Below are positions 59,317 to 64,000 of a stretch of 64,000 bases of DNA, in pieces. The notes below the pieces were generated by a model. The model ran no database searches, was not told where the DNA came from, and was given only the letters and a program-made list of their open reading frames with translations. Positions within the stretch are counted from its first letter, which is position 1. Each line of letters opens with the position of its first letter. A program made the translations under genes and the position numbers. The stretch spans positions 42,927,818 through 42,991,817 of the forward strand of contig CM075783.1 of assembly GCA_037974665.1 (NCBI GenBank). The letters are read 5' to 3'. The stretch is from Ehretia macrophylla (taxonomy: Eukaryota; Streptophyta; Magnoliopsida; Boraginales; Ehretiaceae).

Positions 59317-59572
59317 CTCGACGTGGTAGCCAAAACCCTAGTCAAGACTTAGAATCCTTGTCAAATTCTAGAAGGTAGGAATTTTTATTTTATTTTGTTA
59401 ATTTAAAAGGTAGGAAAGTTGAAATAAGGGAAATTTTTTTTAATTTATTTTCTTTGGTTAGCAATAAGGGCAAGATTGAAATATTGTGTAAATAATAAGG
59501 GTAAGATGGGACTTTCAGTGCAATTTTTTGAGGAAAATGTGATGGACTTTTAATTGAAAAGAGTGTTAGTCT

Positions 59573-59640
59573 CTCTTTTCAATAAATTTGTGGTCTAAGT
59601 CACACTCTCTTTTCAATAAATTTAGGGTCTAAGTTACATT
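59573..59640. repeat. Two-copy tandem repeat, 34-bp unit
   Basis: CTCTTTTCAATAAATTT plus GGTCTAAGT occurs twice with a few substitutions. Confidence 0.7.
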
Positions 59641-59721
59641 TTTATATTTTTAGGTGTTTAACTGCCACATTTTTATGACCCAGTAATTGGGCTTGGGTGG
59701 GGGTGACAGGGGTTGGGGTGG

Positions 59722-59903
59722 AATATGTGTAAAATATTTTACGGACTTAAACCACAAAAACATTTTAGACTAGATTATAACTAGTTTTCTTTTAATGTTG
59801 ACTGAAAATATTTTTCAGATGACTTATTTTATAGTGCTACTAAACACTGAAAAATTAAATAAATATTATTCAAAAAAATATTTTACGGCAAACAAACAAA
59901 GCC
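59722..59903. mobile_element. Partial copy of the 15.7-kb MITE family
   Basis: The right end ATTTTACGGCAAACAAACAAAGCC matches the terminus of the element at 15679-16125 with few changes. Internal TAAAATATTTTACGG and ACACTGAAAAATT are shared. The left terminus is degenerate. Confidence 0.6.
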
Positions 59904-59934
59904 TTTGTTATCGACTTTCAATTTAATCCATGTA

Positions 59935-60125
59935 CATGACCATATTTGGGGACTAAATTGAATTTTTTGAAAAACAATAGAGACCAAATTGGCAAGGTTT
60001 GAACTACAGGGATCATTTTCAATTACTTTCGTAAACATTAGAGGCTACTATGATTTTTTTAGAATATCAAAGACTAACTTGATAAAATGTGTAACTAATA
60101 GAGACTATATACATAATTTTACCCT
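59935..60125. repeat. Half copy of a TTTAGTCCC/GGGACTAAA foldback repeat
   Basis: ATTTGGGGACTAAATTGAAT then AACAATAGAGACCAAATTG and ATTAGAGGCTACTATGATTTTTTT align with the right half of 62345-62672. It belongs to the same loose family as 36848-37331. Confidence 0.55.
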
Positions 60126-60195
60126 AGTAGAGATAAAATTCGAGGACCAGAAAAATAGAAAATGAATCACTAATTACTACGTCTTAGGATTCTAA

Positions 60196-61373
60196 TCAAA
60201 GAAGAACATACAATAATTTTAATGAGAATTTCGAGCACAGACTAAAAGAGTTCAGGATATGTCCCGCGCAGTCAAGGTATTCTTCCCCGTTAATTATCAT
60301 AAGGCTTTCCTTGTAGCGAGTAATCGTGCAGACATTGCAATCTCGAATGTCAACAACTTCAAAAGCTGTCTTGGTAGTTTCGTCATATGAATGGATTGTC
60401 TGATCTCGACCTAGTAAAAGAAAACCACCACCATTTTTTCTGCAGCTTGAAAATTGACGCGGACGACCCATGTCATGATGGTAACTATATTCTTTAGTCC
60501 AAGAATTATTCTCTCTCATAATCCATATCTCAATGTGTTCATCATCTGTCTCATTGGAGCATATAAAGGCAAGATGATCTTTCCACTCGTCGAGTAGGAA
60601 CCATTTGATCATCGGACCAGTATTGCCAGGAAGCCTCATGTTGCTGATTCTGCTGAATGTTTCGTTACCAAAATCGAATGAAGCAATAATAGAATCCATG
60701 GCAAAGAAGAGCATAGAATTGTTCCAAAATTTTCAAAATTGCAAATCTAGAAGTATAAGTTCGTATCAACATTGACCCTCTTCCAAGAATCATTTTTACA
60801 CGAGTAAACATCAACATAAGTGATAGCATCGTATGACTCCAAAAATTGCCCAATCCTCACTATTTTACAATCTGCAGTGTCTGTATCGAAACCGAATCCA
60901 ATACATACACAGATAGCTTCGGACTGCTTAGAATTCGATTCTGGACTATGATATATAGGTACCACTTTGATTTCACTTAAAGCAGGGTTTAGCAACATAA
61001 AAGTACTGCCAAACTTGAGAGTACTATAGATGTTAGTTACACATATCAACCCGTTGTAAGAACCCATGACTCCAAGTTGTCCCAGACATGGTTTTGCTAT
61101 TGGTGTGCGTTTTCTTGTTGCGTGACACAGCAATGAAAACTCAGTTGTGCCCTTCCAGGGATGATAATGGCTCAGGAGGTAAAAATCGTTATCTATTGAA
61201 GAAAAGTGATCAGAGTGTTGTTTGACGAAAATTGGATTCTTGAGAAGATCGTACCATGTTTTGCAGATACAGCTAAATCTTACGAGTGATCTTACGGGCA
61301 ATATGGAGAGAATTTCCAGCATGACATCGTCCAGCAAATCTTGTTTCAAGGGGCTGACAGGATCTGCAGATAT
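60196..61373 (-). pseudogene. Decayed F-box gene, start lost and frameshifted
   Basis: Closest to the intact gene at 34038 (VMGSYNGLICVT, FMLLNPALSEIKVVPIYHSPES, WIMRENNSWTKEYSYHH). The ancestral ATG reads ATA (61373-61371) in an otherwise conserved ACAAT.TC start context. A single-base deletion near 60758-60761 shifts the frame, giving a stop at 60747. The rest, about 60735-60196, is open in another frame (FFAMDSIIASFDFGNETFS.. to the stop at 60196). About 150 bp present near the C terminus of the 34038 gene (its positions about 35125-35275) are missing here, giving a different tail. Two independent lesions make a functional product unlikely, although the second frame alone could encode an FBA fragment. 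Confidence 0.85.
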
Positions 61374-61649
61374 TGTACATCATGAGAGAATTTAAATCTA
61401 TTAATTCAAGTTTTGTTATGTTTTTTTGCTATTTACCTTCGGCTATATATTATCGTGCGAGAGGTATTTAAATCTTTAGTCAAGACTTAAAATCCTTGTC
61501 GAATTTGGATTAGTAACCAACCTAAACTAGAATCCTTGGCCCGTTGAGATTTTATGTTGTGTGTATTGTCTATATTTTTGTCCTTTTTATTTGTTATTGT
61601 ACAGCTTAACCCAAGTTAATTATTTTATATTAGGCATCGGGTCTATTAA

Positions 61650-61910
61650 AAGGTAAATTTCACAAATGATCTCTATCTTTATTATTTCAAAGGTGATGTA
61701 CTTAGTTGCTGATAATTGTAAAAAATTTTAATGTGGTACCCAATGTTTATTTTTTCTTCAATTTCATCTCCATTATTTCATAAGTAACGCAGTTAGTCCT
61801 AAAAATTTGTAAAAAGTTTCAGTTTAGTCCTTACTATTTTTGACATGTACATATAACTTTGGGTATTAAATTGAGAAATGTGAAAAAATTAAGGATTAAA
61901 TTGATACTTT
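61650..61910. repeat. Degenerate foldback repeat of the TTTAGTCC type
   Basis: Left part ATCTCTATCTTTATTATTTC..TTTAGTCCTTACTATTTT, right part GGATTAAATTGATAC: weakly inverted and related to 36848-37331. Confidence 0.4.
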
Positions 61911-62344
61911 CACCAATAGAATTTGGAGGAGAGGATGGAATAGTGACCACCACGCATCTCTTCATGGTCCCTTACTGCGAGATGGATTATTAACAATGCG
62001 TCCCGCAATTCACTCAAAGCTACCGCAACTAATCTTTTCCACGGGGCATTTGTTTATCATGTGAGGAAAGAAAGAAATCGAGGATTGTACAGAAATGAAG
62101 CTTAATTTTTTATGATATTATTTTTGATGTAAAGTCGAAACTTCTTTTGATTAGGAAGAGTAGGAAAAATCTTTTAAACCAAGCCATTTATTTAGCTTGG
62201 AACCTTAATGGAAATATACTAAGATAGAATCCCTTTGGAGAAACAATTACTGTAAATATTTTTTTGTGTTCATTCAATGAATAACACTTTTTAGCAAAAA
62301 AAGAAAAAAAATTAGGATGTAGCTATAATTATGCTTAACCAAAA
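61911..62344. other. Spacer, no gene seen
   Basis: AT-rich DNA. No ORF or repeat recognised. Confidence 0.45.
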
Positions 62345-62672
62345 AAATCATAATAGTCATTAATATTTACAAAAGGGATTCAAAATATCCCTATAATTCA
62401 AAATTAGCCAATGAATCCTTATTGTTTTTCAAAAAATTCAACTTAGTCCCCATTATTTCTTAAAAAAAATCAATATTGGCCCGCACGTGACCCCTATTTG
62501 GGGACTAAATTAAAAATTTCTAAGAAATAATAGGGACAAAATTGACTAGTTTTGAACAATATGGAACATTTTAAATACCTTTGGTAAACATCTAATATGA
62601 TTTTTTTGAAACGTTAAATACCGAGTAGAAAAAAAATATGTAATAAGGACTATAAGCATAATTTACCCTATA
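62345..62672. repeat. Foldback repeat with TTTGGGGACTAAA centre
   Basis: Left half TTCAACTTAGTCCCCATTATTTC, right half GAAATAATAGGGACAAAATTGA, around CACGTGACCCCTATTTGGGG. It is related to 36848-37331 and 59935-60125. Confidence 0.6.
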
Positions 62673-62684
62673 TATAAATATATT

Positions 62685-62907
62685 GTTAAAAGTTGTTATA
62701 CGTGGAAGAAAATAAATAATTGAGTTATATAAGAAAAAAAAGGAAGTAATGAGTGTAGAGATTAATGGTAGAACTGAACAAGAAGAGAAATCCGTCTAAT
62801 TTAGATTGTGTCTGTTGTACGGTTACAAGAGGTTTCGAGTCTTTATAAATCCTCAAGCTCATTAACCATTCAACATACCTTAGAATTAAGTTTAATCGAG
62901 GACTAAG
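62685..62907 (+). repeat. Duplicated block, copy 2
   Basis: Direct-orientation copy of 37725-37957. It ends at GACTAAG, where the CACTA-like element begins. The 37.9-kb copy continues past this point with unrelated DNA, giving an empty-site comparison. Confidence 0.75.
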
Positions 62908-63569
62908 GGACTACAAAAAAAATTGGATTTTGCGACGGACCGTCGCCAATATGGCGACAGTACAGTGAAGGAAAATTTGGACACAAATTTTGTGGCGGAA
63001 AAGTGACGGTACAATTACGGGCAACAAAAACTGTCACTCATTCGGTGACGGCCCCGATACGACCGTCACTAATTTGGTGACGGCTCAGTGACAAGTTTGT
63101 CCTCTTCCGATATATAGAAACGGTTTGGTGACGGTACGATGACAGTCCGTCACCATGCCTTCACCAAATAGTTTGCCTCGCAATTTGCCACATTTCTTTT
63201 AACGATTAAAGTCTTTAAACACTGAGTAACAATATCAGTTACTCAGTGTTTCAGTCACAATACCAATTACTCGTGTATTCTTAACTTCTAGTATATAAGT
63301 AGTCATTATTTATACACAATTTGTAAATGCCACCATTAAATTTGTCTACAGAGTTTTTACTACAATATTATAGAAATTTCATAACATAATTTACAATGAA
63401 CAACATTTTATTGTATAACATTCGATAATTAAGGATTACATTAACAGACGGTTAACGTAATTAGATGGAAACCATACAAAAGTCCATAACAAGTTACACA
63501 CACATATTTTGTGAATATATGACATATATTTGTTAACCTTAATTACTTACTACGTTTTTACAATGTTTT

Positions 63570-63782
63570 TCACTCAAACAACTTCGGCAGAAGGATCCGA
63601 TACATTTGCTCCACATTCCTTTGATGGTGTTGAGCCATCGAAATATAACCATCTTCTTTTGGTGGTTCGTTTAGATCAAATCTACCTTCAACTCTGCTAC
63701 TGCTTGCCTTCGATAAATCATATTTCTTTGTTGTTTTCTCTTTTTTCACGGTGACCCACTCACCTTGAACTTCCTTACTCAT
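63570..63782 (-). CDS. Small ORF with DLNxxP (EAR-like) motif inside the CACTA-like element
   Basis: 70 aa: a charged N-terminal part (SKEVQGEWVTVKKEKTTKKYDLSK), then RFDLNEPPKEDG, then a short helix-like end. DLNEPP fits the DLNxxP form of the EAR repression motif, which recruits TOPLESS-type co-repressors in plant regulators. A TATA-like site about 80 bp upstream and an A-rich leader make a real promoter and start plausible. I recognise no DNA-binding domain. It could be the first exon of a longer captured gene, because donor-like GTGAGT and other open frames occur. Its place inside transposon DNA suggests a captured or transposon-specific gene. Confidence 0.4.
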   Translation of the reverse strand: MSKEVQGEWVTVKKEKTTKKYDLSKASSSRVEGRFDLNEPPKEDGYISMAQHHQRNVEQMYRILLPKLFE

Positions 63783-63862
63783 TGTTTAGTTTGATATTTA
63801 AGTATCGATGAATAAAGATTGCTGTAAATATGGATGTCTTGACCATGCGGGATGGTTAACTC

Positions 63863-63870
63863 TTTATATA
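63863..63870 (-). promoter_or_regulatory. TATA-like site for the small ORF in the CACTA-like element
   Basis: TATATAAA on the minus strand, about 80 bp upstream of the ATG at 63782. Confidence 0.4.
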
Positions 63871-64000
63871 GAACTCAAATGACTGAAAATTTGGCGACGG
63901 CACGGTGAGGGGTCTTTCCCCAAATTATTGGTGCCATCTTCACGTGACTTCCAACATTGGAGACGGGTTGTCAGTCTCCACAATGGAGACGATTTTTCCC

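Larger units (their letters stand above)
62908..64000. mobile_element. CACTA-like DNA transposon, left end, runs off the window
   Basis: It begins GGACTACAAAAAAAATTGG, one base from a CACTACAAAAA terminus. About 280 bp dense in GTGACGG/CCGTCAC/GCGACGG words in both orientations follow, as in the subterminal repeats of plant CACTA elements. The right part (63890-64000) again shows GGCGACGG and GGAGACGG words. The comparison with the duplicate at 37.96 kb fixes the left boundary. No transposase is seen in this part. The right end is outside. Confidence 0.65.

Overview
The window is nuclear DNA from a flowering plant, almost certainly a eudicot. Four host genes have plant-specific architecture: a BCP1-type arabinogalactan peptide, a pollen-type pectate lyase, a plant RCC1-repeat protein and a chloroplast PsbY precursor. 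Introns are GT-AG and AT-rich, spacers are very AT-rich, and the repeats are typical plant LTR retrotransposons, MITEs and a CACTA-like element. I cannot name the species. No bacterial operon, CRISPR array, rRNA gene or convincing tRNA gene was recognised by eye.

Layout, left to right. 1-3.9 kb: AT-rich spacer with small tandem repeats and an intronless BCP1-like gene (+). 3.9-8.8 kb: complete nine-exon CCT5 gene (+), the epsilon subunit of the cytosolic TRiC/CCT chaperonin. 11.2-14.1 kb: complete four-exon pectate lyase (-). 14.1-20.2 kb: spacer with a foldback MITE, a SINE-like copy and other repeats. 20.2-23.2 kb (5' leader probably to about 24.55 kb): RCC1-repeat protein, five coding exons (-). 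24.6-34.0 kb: gene-poor, with an LTR-like remnant and several small dispersed repeats. 34.0-61.4 kb: a local F-box family with one apparently intact member (34.0-35.2 kb, +), one split by a retrotransposon (59.2-58.3 kb plus 38.7-38.2 kb, -) and one decayed copy (61.4-60.2 kb, -). The single-exon psbY gene (36.6-35.9 kb, -) lies between the first two. 62.9 kb to the end: one end of a CACTA-like DNA transposon holding a small gene-like ORF.

The dominant structure is a 19.56-kb nested insertion (38739-58302). A Ty3/gypsy element of the Tat lineage (gag, protease, RT, two RNase H domains, integrase, plus an antisense ORF) landed in an (ATC)n tract of the second F-box gene. It was later invaded by a 2.85-kb solo LTR (perfect 5-bp target duplication) and by a 6.84-kb non-autonomous element with about 2.55-kb LTRs. 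Removing these two leaves a Tat element of about 9.9 kb. Its protease-to-integrase region carries 14 in-frame stop codons but no frameshift over 3.6 kb, as expected of decay by C-to-T transitions in silenced, methylated DNA.

I did not find a clearly undescribed biological system. The best leads are: the Tat antisense gene; minimal poly(A) insertions flanked by target-site duplications (three clear, one weaker); a mirrored array of about 30-bp units beside psbY; a predicted transmembrane tail on the intact F-box protein; and a small ORF with a DLNxxP repression motif inside the CACTA-like element.
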